64,000 bases of DNA. Source: Martinezella rhizogenes (GTDB lineage: Bacteria; Pseudomonadota; Alphaproteobacteria; Rhizobiales; Rhizobiaceae). This document shows, in pieces, positions 55,464-64,000 of this stretch. The position numbers were made by a program, and so were the translations under genes. Where the stretch lies: NCBI RefSeq assembly GCF_027460065.1, contig NZ_JAPYZZ010000012.1:1-64000 (forward strand). The letters run 5' to 3'. Under the pieces are notes generated by a model. That model was not told where the DNA came from. It saw only the letters and a program-made list of their open reading frames with translations, and did no database searches. Each line of letters begins with the position of its first letter. Positions within the stretch are counted from its first letter, which is position 1.

Positions 55464-56279
55464 TTATTCCGCGGCCAGAATGCCGGACTGGCCGGTCAGC
55501 AGGGCCTTGGTCGCCGCCGTCACATCGTCCTTGCGCATCAGGCTTTCGCCGACGAGGAAGGTGCTGATGCCGCTTTTCTCGAGACGCTGGCAATCCTCGA
55601 AGGTGAAGATGCCGCTTTCGCCGACCAGCAGCTTGTCGGCCGGCACGAGGCCCGCCAGTTTCTCGCTGGTTTCGAGGCCGACTTCGAAGGTGCGCAGGTT
55701 GCGGTTGTTGATGCCGAGAAGCGGTGAGGCGAGTTTTAGCGCGCGTTCGGTTTCCTCTGCATCATGCACCTCGACCAGCACATCCATGCCGAGCGCAAAA
55801 GCCTCGTCCTCGAGGCGCTTCGCCTCGTCATCGGAGAGAGACGCCATGATGAGCAGGATGCAATCCGCACCCCAGGCGCGGGCTTCATGTACCTGATAGG
55901 TATCGAACATGAAATCCTTGCGCAGCGCCGGCAGAGCGCAGGCATTGCGGGCGGCGGTCAGGAATTCCGGCGCACCCTGAAAGCTCGGCGTATCCGTCAG
56001 GACCGAGAGGCAGGCGGCGCCACCCGCCTCGTAAGCGGCGGCCAGCGCCGGCGGGTCAAAATCGGGACGGATGAGGCCCTTTGAGGGGCTGGCCTTCTTG
56101 ATTTCGGCGATGAGGCCAAACTTGCCCTCGGCCTGCTTTGCCCGCAGCGCTTTATAGAAACCGCGCGGTGCGCTCTGGTCTGCGGCCATGGCCTTCAGAT
56201 CGGCCAGAGAAACACTGGCCTTGGCGGCGGCGATTTCCTCGCGCTTGTAAATCTCGATCTTCTTGAGAATGTCGCTCAT
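55464..56279 (-). CDS. trpC: indole-3-glycerol-phosphate synthase
   Basis: A 271-residue TIM-barrel of tryptophan synthesis. Catalytic and phosphate-binding motifs are [55 protein letters not shown] and [10 protein letters not shown]. It starts 10 bp after trpD ends; no fused TrpF. Confidence 0.96.
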   Translation of the reverse strand: MSDILKKIEIYKREEIAAAKASVSLADLKAMAADQSAPRGFYKALRAKQAEGKFGLIAEIKKASPSKGLIRPDFDPPALAAAYEAGGAACLSVLTDTPSFQGAPEFLTAARNACALPALRKDFMFDTYQVHEARAWGADCILLIMASLSDDEAKRLEDEAFALGMDVLVEVHDAEETERALKLASPLLGINNRNLRTFEVGLETSEKLAGLVPADKLLVGESGIFTFEDCQRLEKSGISTFLVGESLMRKDDVTAATKALLTGQSGILAAE

Positions 56280-56289
56280 GGTCTCGCTC

Positions 56290-57318
56290 TCATTCCTGCC
56301 CTGAATTGGCCTCGTTGGATACGACGACGAGACGGTCGAGTGCTGCGGCGGCCTTGCCGCTGTCGAGTGCGTCGCTGGCGATCGTCATCGCCTCTGTGAG
56401 CGTCTCCGCCTTGCCGGCAATGACCAGCGCCGCAGCAGCGTTGCACAGCGATATGTCACGATAGGCGTTGCGCTTGCCGGAGAGAACCTCGCGCAGCGCC
56501 GCTGCGTTGGCAATGCCATCGCCGCCCTTGAGGTCGTTCATCTGTGCCGGCTCGACACCGAAATCCTTCGGCGTCAGGTCGAAGGTGCGGATCTTGCCGT
56601 CTTCCAGCGCGGCCACATGGGTGACGCCCGTGGTGGTGACTTCATCCATGCCATCGCCGTGCACGACCCAGATGCTTTCCGAGCCGAGATCGCGCAGCAC
56701 TTCGGCAAGCGGCACCAGCCAGCGTGGCGAAAAGACGCCGAGCAATTGCCGTTTTGCGCCGGCGGGGTTGGAGAGCGGGCCGAGCAGGTTGAAGATGGTC
56801 CTTGTGCCGAGTTCGACCCGGCTCGGGCCGACATGGCGCATGGCGGAATGGTGCATCTGCGCGAACATGAAACCGAGGCCGGCCTCTGCGATGCAGCGGG
56901 CGATGAGATCGGGGCCGATATCGAGCCTCACGCCGAGCGCGGACAGCGCATCCGCCGTGCCGGATTTGGAGCTCAGCGCCCGGTTGCCGTGCTTGGCGAC
57001 CGGCAGGCCCGTGCCGGCGGTGATGATCGAGGCCAGCGTCGAGATGTTGTAGGTGCCGATGCCATCGCCGCCGGTTCCGACGATATCGATGGCATTGGCG
57101 GGGGCCGAAACCGGCAGCATGCGGGCACGCATGGAAGAAACCGCGCCGACGATTTCGTCGACCGTTTCGCCGCGCACACGCAGCGCCATCAGGAAACCGC
57201 CGATCTGCGACGGGGTGGCTTCGCCCGACATCAGAATATCGAAAGCCGTGCGCGCATCTTCGCGGTTCAGGCTTTCTCCGTTCGCGACCTTGGCGATCAG
57301 CGGCTTCAGTTCGGCCAT
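56290..57318 (-). CDS. trpD: anthranilate phosphoribosyltransferase
   Basis: A 342-residue enzyme of tryptophan synthesis using PRPP. The glycine-rich PRPP loop is [15 protein letters not shown], followed by [21 protein letters not shown] (anthranilate and metal site). First gene of trpDC-moaC-moeA; the ppiD-like gene ends 14 bp upstream, so a longer operon is likely. Confidence 0.96.
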   Translation of the reverse strand: MAELKPLIAKVANGESLNREDARTAFDILMSGEATPSQIGGFLMALRVRGETVDEIVGAVSSMRARMLPVSAPANAIDIVGTGGDGIGTYNISTLASIITAGTGLPVAKHGNRALSSKSGTADALSALGVRLDIGPDLIARCIAEAGLGFMFAQMHHSAMRHVGPSRVELGTRTIFNLLGPLSNPAGAKRQLLGVFSPRWLVPLAEVLRDLGSESIWVVHGDGMDEVTTTGVTHVAALEDGKIRTFDLTPKDFGVEPAQMNDLKGGDGIANAAALREVLSGKRNAYRDISLCNAAAALVIAGKAETLTEAMTIASDALDSGKAAAALDRLVVVSNEANSGQE

Positions 57319-57332
57319 GTCTCGCCCCCCGG

Positions 57333-59225
57333 TTAGAAACCGACCATCGCCTGATCGGCGAGGGCCTGGTTGATCGTCACACCATAATCATTCTGCAGAC
57401 GGTTGACCATCTGATCCAGCATGTCGTCGCCAGCGGCGCGGGCAATGGCGGCGAACTGCTGGTCGTCATTGGCAAGCGCATCGGCAGGTGCATTGGCGTC
57501 AACCGAGGTGACCTTGAAGAGGATACGGCTGGAACCGTCGGCATCGGCCGCGGTGCCGACAACGCCTTCGGCGCCCGAGAAGACGGCGGCGATGGTCTGG
57601 CGGCCAAAGATCGCGTCCTCGCTGGTGCGGCGCAGGCCGGATTTCTGCTCGACGGCAAGGCTCAGCTCACCGGCGACGGCTTCCAGCGTTTCGCCCTTCT
57701 CAACGCGGGCTTTCAGCTCGTCGGCCTTGGCGGCAAGCGCGGTGCGCTGCTGCTCTGCCGTCCAGTCGGCCACGACGTCATCGCGGACTTCGGCAAGCGT
57801 GCGGTCGCGGGCGGGGATGATCTGCTCGACGTCGAACCAGATATACCCTTCACGGCCGAGATTGATCGGCAGGGCGTCGGTGCTGGGTTCGGTCTTGAAC
57901 ACTTCCTGCGCCAGCTGCGGCGAGGGCAGGCCCTCAATCGCATCGCCCTTTTCATTGAGGCCGGCGGCATCGATGGCGTCAATGGTGACGGGCTTCAGGT
58001 TGAGCTGCTTGGCGGCATCGGCGAGCGAAGAACCACCGGCGCGCAGATCCTCGTAGCGATCATGCACATTGGTGATTTCTTCCGCGGCGGCGGCAGTGGC
58101 GAGGTCCTTGCGGATATCTTCCTTCGCTTCATCAAGCGTGCGGGTGGTTTCCGGCTTGATGCCGGTGACGCGCAGGAGGATCGGGCCGAAGGAGCCCTCA
58201 ACCACCGGCGATACGCCGCCATCCTTCTGGATGGCGAAGGCGGCATCGGCAATCGACTGGTCGGGGATGGTATCCTTGGTGAATTCACCGAGGGTGACAT
58301 CGGAGGCGGTCTTGCCCTGATCCTTCACCACCTGGTCATAGGTGGTGTTGCCGAGCCTGATCTGCTCGGCGGCAGCGGCGGCCATTTCCTTGTCCGGGAA
58401 GGTCAGCTGCTCCACGGTGCGGCGGCCGGCGGTGCGGAAGCTGTCCTTGTGGCTGTTATAATAATCGGCGATCTGCGCGTCCGTTACGGAAGCGGGCTCG
58501 GCGATATCGGACGGTTCCAGCTTCACATAGGTGAACTTTCGGAATTCCGGCGCGCGGTACTTCGACTTGTTGGTTTCGAACCAGGGCGTGAGCACGTCGT
58601 CGCCCGGTGCCTTCACCGGCGGGATGACGGCGTTGGAGAGAATGACGTAATCGACGGCGCGCTGTTCGTTGCGATACTGCTTCAGCGCATCCACCAGCAC
58701 CTGCGGTGCGGCAAAACCGTCGGAGACAGCTTCGACGATCTGGCTGCGGACGGCAACCTTGCTGCGTTCCTTGATATAGTCGTCTTCACGGAAGCCGGAA
58801 TTGCGCAGGCGCTCGCTGAAGAGATTACGGTCGAACTGGCCGTTGACCGACTTGAAGGCCGGGTCCTCGGCGATGAGGTTGGCGAGGCGGTTTTCCGAAA
58901 GGCCGAGATTCATCTTCGAGGCCAGTTCGTCAAGCGCCGCACCGGCCGCAAGCTGGCTGAACACCTGACGGTCGATGCCGAAGGCCTTGGCCTGCTCGGT
59001 CGTCAGCCTTGTACCGAACTGGCGGCTGAGATCGGAAACCTGGCGCTGATACGCAAGGCGGAATTCCTGCGGGCTGACCGTCTGGTCACCCACCGTCATG
59101 ACGGCGTGGGAATTGGCGGTGACAAGCGATGCGGAGACGCCCCAGACGCCAAACGAAACAACAAGCAGGAGAAGCAGCAACTTGGCTGCCATGGTTCGAG
59201 AAGCATTTCTCAGGGAATCGAGCAT
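57333..59225 (-). CDS. PpiD-like membrane-anchored periplasmic peptidyl-prolyl isomerase/chaperone
   Basis: A 630-residue protein. One N-terminal membrane helix ([21 protein letters not shown]) anchors it. A SurA_N-type chaperone region follows ([42 protein letters not shown]), then a parvulin-like region (~residues 260-360) and a C-terminal extension (to ~residue 580). It assists proteins leaving the Sec translocon. It heads the leftward trp/moa run. Confidence 0.9.
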   Translation of the reverse strand: MLDSLRNASRTMAAKLLLLLLVVSFGVWGVSASLVTANSHAVMTVGDQTVSPQEFRLAYQRQVSDLSRQFGTRLTTEQAKAFGIDRQVFSQLAAGAALDELASKMNLGLSENRLANLIAEDPAFKSVNGQFDRNLFSERLRNSGFREDDYIKERSKVAVRSQIVEAVSDGFAAPQVLVDALKQYRNEQRAVDYVILSNAVIPPVKAPGDDVLTPWFETNKSKYRAPEFRKFTYVKLEPSDIAEPASVTDAQIADYYNSHKDSFRTAGRRTVEQLTFPDKEMAAAAAEQIRLGNTTYDQVVKDQGKTASDVTLGEFTKDTIPDQSIADAAFAIQKDGGVSPVVEGSFGPILLRVTGIKPETTRTLDEAKEDIRKDLATAAAAEEITNVHDRYEDLRAGGSSLADAAKQLNLKPVTIDAIDAAGLNEKGDAIEGLPSPQLAQEVFKTEPSTDALPINLGREGYIWFDVEQIIPARDRTLAEVRDDVVADWTAEQQRTALAAKADELKARVEKGETLEAVAGELSLAVEQKSGLRRTSEDAIFGRQTIAAVFSGAEGVVGTAADADGSSRILFKVTSVDANAPADALANDDQQFAAIARAAGDDMLDQMVNRLQNDYGVTINQALADQAMVGF

Positions 59226-59414
59226 CGTTATGCAAACCTCACAGGAACGTCGTCGCGGTTGCCGGCTGTGCGGCCCGCAACGTATCGGCGTTCCTTAAAT
59301 CAATCCAAACGGAAATTGAAGGGAATTTGCCTTGGAAAAACGGGGTTTTGAAAACGGTTGTGTGATTGGGGGCGTCGAAATGGAGGTGCTGGATGTATAT
59401 CGGCTGCCTCTACG

Positions 59415-59533
59415 CCCTCATTCCTGTGCTTGTCACAGGAAGCCAGCCAGCCCAAGTCCTTGGGCTGAAAGGACTCTCTCCGCCGCGCAGACGCGCGTCG
59501 GCTGGATTCCTGTGACAAGCACAGGAATGAGGG
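59415..59533. repeat. REP-like inverted repeat, TCCTGTG-stem family, copy A4
   Basis: A 119-bp element. The left arm has ATTCCTGTG, CTTGT, CACAGGAAG (one change), CCAG; the right arm is consensus. The spacer contains AGCCCAAGTCCTTGGGCT and is in the A1 orientation. It sits in the gene-free stretch 59226-59632 upstream of ppiD. Confidence 0.85.
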
Positions 59534-59632
59534 GTGGGTATCGCTGAGGAATTGGCAAAACAAAACCGCCCGGACATTCCAGGCGGCTGAAAAGAATCAT
59601 TCCTGCAACGGCCTGAAGCCGGTCTGCCGCGC

Positions 59633-59767
59633 TCAGAACGCGCGGTCGCGCCGGATCATCGCCTTGAATTCCTCGTCTTCCCGTCGCATCTCGGCGACGA
59701 CGGAGATCATTGACGTCACGAACATTACGCTGATCAGGGCCAGAAGCATCGTCAGAAATGTGAACAT
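59633..59767 (-). CDS. 44-residue single-span membrane protein, unknown
   Basis: MFTFLTMLLALISVMF, then VTSMISVVAEMRREDEE and FKAMIRRDRAF: a membrane helix followed by a charged, probably helical tail. GGAG is eight bases before the ATG. First of three tiny membrane genes on the same strand. No family recognised. Confidence 0.6.
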   Translation of the reverse strand: MFTFLTMLLALISVMFVTSMISVVAEMRREDEEFKAMIRRDRAF

Positions 59768-59808
59768 GATATCGTCTCCGGGAGTTTTGAGGAAATTCTC
59801 CCCGTTAC

Positions 59809-59988
59809 TCAGTAATAATTCATATACTGGTAACGGGCGGTCAGCTGCGGGTAGTCCGGTCCCTGGGTTTCAGGCTTCTGCTCATAAAGGCTAAACGTCG
59901 TTGCTACCATTGCGATAACCAGTACTGTCCAGGCGGTGCTGATGACGCTGATTTTCGCCGAAGTAGACTGTTTTTCTCTTACAAACAT
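59809..59988 (-). CDS. 59-residue single-span membrane protein, unknown
   Basis: From ATG 59988 (MFVREKQSTSAKISVI): basic N-terminus, helix STAWTVLVIAMVATTFSLY, then a Gln/Tyr-rich tail ending ARYQYMNYY. AAGGA precedes the start at good spacing. The frame extends to ATG 60033 without a ribosome site. No family recognised. Confidence 0.6.
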   Translation of the reverse strand: MFVREKQSTSAKISVISTAWTVLVIAMVATTFSLYEQKPETQGPDYPQLTARYQYMNYY

Positions 59989-60128
59989 CTGTCCGTTCCT
60001 TTGGTTTTTTATTAACGCACCATGTCTCGACATGTTCCGCGTTAACCGTAAAAATCGATTAGCATCGCCCCGGTGAAACTTCCTTGAATGGCTCGTTCAT
60101 CTGGCGTTCAGAAATCTGGCGAGGAGCG

Positions 60129-60197
60129 TCATTCGAGAAAAAGATACTCAGCTGCGAATGATGCGATGACCGAAAGGACGATCATGAAGGCCAGCAT
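60129..60197 (-). CDS. 22-residue membrane peptide, unknown
   Basis: MLAFMIVLSVIASFAAEYLF then LE: almost entirely one membrane helix. CCGGAG and an A-rich gap precede the ATG. Too short for homology; support is the ribosome site and similarity of context to the two tiny neighbours. Confidence 0.4.
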   Translation of the reverse strand: MLAFMIVLSVIASFAAEYLFLE

Positions 60198-60426
60198 TTT
60201 CAATTCTCCGGATGCTTAACGGGTGAGGGGCGTTTCGGTTTCCCGATGCTGTGCATTTAAACAAAATAGCTCTGAAACCGCCCTGAACGGTCCATTCATC
60301 GCGGGTTCACGGCACGGCCACGGTTATGCTGCACGGTTATAAAGTCTTGCGCCGCGTGGCTCTCCATGACAAAAGGCGGGCACATGAATGCCCAGCATCG
60401 AAGCGCGCCCACCATCTGAGAGCGAT

Positions 60427-60921
60427 ATGACGATTGCCTTTTATCCAGGATCATTCGATCCGATGACCAACGGACATCTGGATGTGCTTATCCAGGCGCT
60501 GAATGTGGCGTCGAAAGTCATCGTTGCCGTCGGTATCCATCCCGGAAAAGCGCCGCTGTTCAGCTTCGATGAGCGGGCGGCCCTGATAAAACAGGCGCTG
60601 ACCGAGCAGCTGCCAGATGCAGCGGCGCGCATGGAAGTGGTCTCCTTCGACAATCTCGTCGTCGATGCCGCCCGCCAGCATGGTGCGCATCTTTTGCTGC
60701 GCGGCCTGCGCGATGGCACCGATCTCGATTATGAAATGCAGATGGCCGGCATGAACCGCCAGATGGCGCCTGATATTCAGACCGTGTTCCTGCCCGCTGG
60801 CACCTCGTCGCGACCCATTACAGCCACATTGGTCCGGCAGATCGCCGCCATGGGCGGCAATGTCGACGCCTTCGTGCCGAAAGCCGTGCTTGAAGCCCTT
60901 AACGCCAAGCTGAAGCGCTGA
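60427..60921 (+). CDS. coaD: phosphopantetheine adenylyltransferase
   Basis: A 164-residue enzyme of coenzyme A synthesis (4'-phosphopantetheine + ATP to dephospho-CoA). Nucleotidyltransferase motifs are [16 protein letters not shown] (the TxGH site) and the [16 protein letters not shown] variant of ISSTxxR. Start MTIAFYPGS at 60427 gives the usual length. Confidence 0.96.
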   Translation: MTIAFYPGSFDPMTNGHLDVLIQALNVASKVIVAVGIHPGKAPLFSFDERAALIKQALTEQLPDAAARMEVVSFDNLVVDAARQHGAHLLLRGLRDGTDLDYEMQMAGMNRQMAPDIQTVFLPAGTSSRPITATLVRQIAAMGGNVDAFVPKAVLEALNAKLKR

Positions 60922-60949
60922 CTTCAGCCTTACATTTGGAGCCAATCCG

Positions 60950-61519
60950 ATGAAACTCGTTCGATTTGCCTTTGCCGGCGCCCTGTTTGCCGGCGCGCTT
61001 GCCGCCAGCACCATCGCTTCGGCTGCCGAACTCCTAACCATACAGCTGAAGGACGGCCCTGTTGTCATCGAGCTTGCGCCCGATGTTGCGCCGAAGCACG
61101 TGGCGCAGATCGAAGCGCTGGCGAAAAAGGGCGCTTATGACAATGTGGCTTTCCACCGCGTCATTGATGGTTTCATGGCGCAGACCGGCGACGTGCAGTA
61201 CGGCAACATGGAGAAGGGTTTTAACGCCCAGCGCGCCGGAACCGGTGGTTCCGATATGGCCGATATCCCGGCCGAATTCTCCAAGAAGCCGTTCACGCGC
61301 GGCGTGGTCGGCATGGCGCGCTCCAGCGATCCGAATTCTGCCAACTCGCAATTCTTCATCATGTTTGCCGACGGTCCGTTCCTGAACGGTCAATATACCG
61401 TGGTCGGCAAGGTCGTGTCCGGCATGGAAGCCGTGGACAAGATCAAGCGCGGGCAGGGCAGCAACGGCGAAGTTTCCAACCCCGACCGGATGATCAAGGT
61501 CACCGTCGGCAAGAAGTAA
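60950..61519 (+). CDS. ppiA: periplasmic cyclophilin-type peptidyl-prolyl isomerase
   Basis: A 189-residue protein with a signal peptide (FAFAGALFAGALAASTIASAA, cut likely at SAA-EL). The cyclophilin core has NVAFHRVIDGFMAQTGD, GVVGMARSSDPNSANSQFFIMF and QYTVVGKVVSGMEAVDKI. It folds exported proteins. It lies 28 bp after coaD and 36 bp before a second cyclophilin gene, so an operon is likely. Confidence 0.92.
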   Translation: MKLVRFAFAGALFAGALAASTIASAAELLTIQLKDGPVVIELAPDVAPKHVAQIEALAKKGAYDNVAFHRVIDGFMAQTGDVQYGNMEKGFNAQRAGTGGSDMADIPAEFSKKPFTRGVVGMARSSDPNSANSQFFIMFADGPFLNGQYTVVGKVVSGMEAVDKIKRGQGSNGEVSNPDRMIKVTVGKK

Positions 61520-61555
61520 GGTAGGGCAATAGAGCCCGAACAGAGGAGAATAATC

Positions 61556-62065
61556 ATGGCCGAGATCAAGGATCCGGAAAACACCATCATCATGGAAACG
61601 ACGACCGGCAAGGTCGTGATCCAGCTGCTTCCGGAAGTTGCGCCGGGCCACGTCGCCCGCATCAAGGAACTGGTATCGGAAGGCGCTTATGATGGCGTTG
61701 TTTTCCACCGCGTCATCGAAGACTTCATGGCCCAGACCGGTGACGTGAAGTTCGGCAAGAAGGGTTCGGAAAGCTTCAACCCGGCCCGCGCCGGCATGGG
61801 CGGTTCTGAAAAGGAAGACCTGAAGGCTGAATTTTCCGCCATTCCGCATGTGCGCGGCACCTGCTCCATGGCCCGTTCGCAGAACCCGAACTCCGCCAAC
61901 TCTCAGTTCTTCATCTGCTTCACGGATTCCCCGTGGCTCAACAAGCAGTACACCGTTTGGGGCCAGGTCATCGAGGGCATGGAAGCCATCGACAAGGTCA
62001 AGCGCGGCGAGCCGGTGAAGGATCCCGATTCGATCGTTTCCATCAAGCTTGCTTCAGCGGCTTGA
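61556..62065 (+). CDS. ppiB: cytoplasmic cyclophilin-type peptidyl-prolyl isomerase
   Basis: A 169-residue cyclophilin without a signal peptide, closely similar in sequence to its neighbour (VVFHRVIEDFMAQTGD, SMARSQNPNSANSQFFICF, KQYTVWGQVIEGMEAIDKVKRG). The pair looks like a tandem duplication with one copy exported. AGAGGAG precedes the ATG. A G+C-rich hairpin at 62090-62113 follows but has a weak T-tract. Confidence 0.93.
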   Translation: MAEIKDPENTIIMETTTGKVVIQLLPEVAPGHVARIKELVSEGAYDGVVFHRVIEDFMAQTGDVKFGKKGSESFNPARAGMGGSEKEDLKAEFSAIPHVRGTCSMARSQNPNSANSQFFICFTDSPWLNKQYTVWGQVIEGMEAIDKVKRGEPVKDPDSIVSIKLASAA

Positions 62066-62145
62066 GAATAGCGTTTAAAGTGTTTACCCGCTCCGCAGGA
62101 AACTGCGGGGCGTTTCACATTGATGACAAGGGTGCCAACCTCTCA

Positions 62146-62232
62146 GACGTCATCCTCGGGCTTGTCCCGAGGATCTAACGATCCACAACGTCAACGTGGT
62201 TAGATCCTCGGGACAAGCCCGAGGATGACGTC
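62146..62232. repeat. REP-like inverted repeat, CCTCGGG-stem family, copy B4
   Basis: An 87-bp element with perfect 34-bp arms: GACGTCAT, CCTCGGG, loop CTTGT, CCCGAGG, ATCTAAC. Spacer ~19 bp. It lies between ppiB and queA. Confidence 0.88.
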
Positions 62233-62314
62233 GAGTGTAGAGGCACCCTGTCATCGCCTTCCACCCGCCCCACGCAATGCAGGGCGGGTTTTGATATTTT
62301 CGAGAGCCCTTGCA

Positions 62315-63397
62315 ATGCGTGTAGACCTGTTCGATTTCGATCTGCCCGAGGAGAATATCGCCCTTCGCCCGGCGAACCCGCGCGATAGCGCGCGCCTGCT
62401 GGTGGTCGATCCGAATGAAAATCGCATGGAGGACCATCGCGTCTTCGACCTGCCGTCCTTCCTGAGGCCCGGCGATGCGCTTGTCTTCAACGATACCCGC
62501 GTTATCCCCGCCCAGCTGGAAGGCGTTCGCTTGCGCGAAGGGGCACCGGAGACAGCGGTTTCGGCCACGCTGCACATGCGCACCGACCAGTCGCGCTGGA
62601 AGGCATTCGCCCGTCCCGGCAAGCGCATCAAGGAAGGCGATCGCATCCGTTTCGGTTACGAGCGCGACAATGCTTGCGGCCTTGCCCATCTGGAAGCCAC
62701 CGTCGAGGAAAAGGGCGGGGATGGCGAGATCACGCTGCTCTTCGACGTGTCCGGCCCGGTGCTGGATGAGGCGATTGCCTCGGTCGGCCATATTCCGCTG
62801 CCGCCATATATCGCCGCCAAGCGGCCGGAAGATGCGCAGGACCAAACCGACTACCAGACCATTTACGCCCGAGAGAAGGGCGCTGTCGCTGCCCCCACCG
62901 CCGGGCTGCATTTCACGCCTGATCTGTTTGCGGCACTCGACAAGGCCGGCATCGAGCGGCATTTCGTGACGCTTCACGTTGGGGCAGGCACTTTCCTTCC
63001 GGTGAAGTCCGACGATACCGACGATCACAAGATGCATTTCGAGATCGGCCATGTTTCGCAGGAAACCGCTGACCGGCTGAATGCGGTGAAGGCGCGCGGC
63101 GGGCGCATTATCTGCGTCGGCACCACGTCGCTGCGACTGATCGAAAGTGCGGCCGACGAGAATGGTGTTATCCACCCGTGGTCCGATGCCACCGGCATCT
63201 TCATCACGCCCGGATATCGTTTCCGCGCGGTCGATATGCTGATGACCAATTTCCACCTGCCGAAATCCACGCTGTTCATGCTGGTTTCGGCTTTCTGCGG
63301 TCTCGAAACGATGCGTGACGCTTACAGGCGCGCGATCGAAACCGGATACCGTTTCTATTCCTATGGCGATTCCAGCCTGTTGTTCCGGAAAAACTGA
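62315..63397 (+). CDS. queA: S-adenosylmethionine:tRNA ribosyltransferase-isomerase
   Basis: A 360-residue enzyme adding the epoxycyclopentanediol ring in queuosine synthesis at tRNA position 34. Conserved stretches are [40 protein letters not shown] and [13 protein letters not shown], plus the late [22 protein letters not shown]. Start [10 protein letters not shown] at 62315. Its TGA overlaps the tgt ATG by one base (TGATG). Confidence 0.96.
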   Translation: MRVDLFDFDLPEENIALRPANPRDSARLLVVDPNENRMEDHRVFDLPSFLRPGDALVFNDTRVIPAQLEGVRLREGAPETAVSATLHMRTDQSRWKAFARPGKRIKEGDRIRFGYERDNACGLAHLEATVEEKGGDGEITLLFDVSGPVLDEAIASVGHIPLPPYIAAKRPEDAQDQTDYQTIYAREKGAVAAPTAGLHFTPDLFAALDKAGIERHFVTLHVGAGTFLPVKSDDTDDHKMHFEIGHVSQETADRLNAVKARGGRIICVGTTSLRLIESAADENGVIHPWSDATGIFITPGYRFRAVDMLMTNFHLPKSTLFMLVSAFCGLETMRDAYRRAIETGYRFYSYGDSSLLFRKN

Positions 63398-64000
63398 TGC
63401 ACGACAAATTCACCTTCACCCTGAAAGCCACGAGCGGTGGCGCGCGCCTCGGCGAGGTCGCCATGCCGCGCGGCGTCATCCGCACGCCCGCCTTCATGCC
63501 CGTCGGCACTGTTGGCACCGTCAAGGCCATGTATCTCGATCAGGTGCGCGAGCTGGGGGCCGATATCATTCTCGGCAATACCTATCACCTGATGCTGCGG
63601 CCCGGCCCGGAACGTGTTGCCCGTCTTGGCGGTCTGCATGAGCTGATCCGCTGGCCGCATCCGATCCTCACCGACAGCGGCGGTTTTCAGGTCATGTCGC
63701 TTTCCGGTCTGCGCAAGCTCGACGAGAAGGGCGTGACCTTCAAGAGCCATGTGGACGGTTCGCTGCACCATATGTCGCCGGAACGCTCGATCGAAATTCA
63801 GGGCATGCTCGATTCGGATATCCAGATGCAGCTCGACGAGTGCATCGCGCTGCCGGCCGAGCGCAAGGAAATCGAGCGCGCCATGGAAATGTCGCTGCGC
63901 TGGGCCGAGCGCTGCCGCGTCGCCTTTGGCGAACAGCCCGGCAAGGCCATGTTCGGCATCGTGCAGGGCGGCGACCAGCCGGACCTGCGCATTCGTTCCG
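63397..64000 (+). CDS. tgt: queuine/preQ1 tRNA-guanine transglycosylase (5' part, cut by window end)
   Basis: The first 201 residues are visible. It exchanges guanine-34 for preQ1, the step before Que[21 protein letters not shown] has the base-binding Asp, [17 protein letters not shown] is a family block, and FGIVQGG precedes the window edge. The zinc site and the second catalytic Asp lie beyond it. Coupled to queA by a one-base overlap. Confidence 0.96.
   Translation, partial: MHDKFTFTLKATSGGARLGEVAMPRGVIRTPAFMPVGTVGTVKAMYLDQVRELGADIILGNTYHLMLRPGPERVARLGGLHELIRWPHPILTDSGGFQVMSLSGLRKLDEKGVTFKSHVDGSLHHMSPERSIEIQGMLDSDIQMQLDECIALPAERKEIERAMEMSLRWAERCRVAFGEQPGKAMFGIVQGGDQPDLRIRS

Noticed and set aside
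12444-64000. CRISPR array or prophage
   Set aside because: The repeats are dispersed inverted palindromes tens of kilobases apart, not regularly spaced direct repeats; no cas, integrase or phage structural genes are present.

Overview
The window is chromosomal DNA of a member of the Rhizobiaceae, most likely an Agrobacterium of the A. tumefaciens/fabrum group. Pointers are the high GC content, a DUF982 protein, ExoR, a PopZ-type DUF2497 protein, a B12-dependent ribonucleotide reductase, and a gene order (exoR-xth-erpA-dgt-argS-SPOR-nagZ-scpAB-tatABC-serS-surE-pcm-nlpD) that agrees with A. fabrum C58 as I remember it. Counting 24 genes on from exoR (remembered as Atu1715) lands on the GGDEF gene (dgcB, remembered as Atu1691). 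These locus numbers come from memory and were not looked up.

Layout. 1-222 is the tail of an IS110-type transposase. 0.4-6.0 kb holds transporters (AI-2E/PerM family, an ABC exporter, MntH) and a VOC protein. 6.0-7.3 kb is a small accessory islet (two XRE regulators and an ImmA/IrrE protease; the two right-hand genes are visibly AT-richer than their surroundings). 7.35-11.2 kb is nrdJ. 11.8-15.3 kb carries gpt, a universal stress protein, a MoCF-domain protein and wrbA. 15.3-17.9 kb is a patchwork of very small, mostly membrane, proteins plus tRNA-Cys(GCA). 18-23 kb has a Pcm-like methyltransferase, popZ and valS. 23.6-26.3 kb has fadL-like and exoR. 26.3-31 kb has xth, erpA, dgt and argS. 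31-44 kb is an envelope, chromosome and Tat block: a SPOR protein, nagZ, scpAB, tatABC, serS, surE, pcm and an NlpD/DipM-like factor. 44-49 kb has mobB-mobA, two efflux-type transporters, moaA and a DUF971 gene. 49.5-53.2 kb has a Kef-type antiporter, a PPOX protein and dgcB. 53.7-59.2 kb is a leftward run ppiD-trpD-trpC-moaC-moeA. 59.6-60.2 kb has three tiny membrane proteins. 60.4-64 kb has coaD, two cyclophilins, queA and the start of tgt.

The window is mostly housekeeping core. Functional themes are molybdenum cofactor synthesis split over several blocks (moaA, mobAB, moaC-moeA), tRNA charging and modification (valS, argS, serS, queA, tgt, tRNA-Cys), polar growth and division, and ExoR/DgcB lifestyle control.

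The most interesting non-genic signal is a set of intergenic REP-like palindromes. Four copies have a TCCTGTG stem, four have a CCTCGGG stem, and one solo arm has a GCCGGA stem. All share the same frame (TCA(T) - stem - CTTGT or CCTGA-like loop - stem - ATCCA), so they look like one modular element with interchangeable, compensated stems. A separate 140-bp RIME-like palindrome lies at 12444-12583. Candidate operators of the Fur/Mur type (mntH), the NrdR type (nrdJ) and unknown types (wrbA, fadL-like) are also listed. I found no CRISPR array, prophage or obvious large new defence system.
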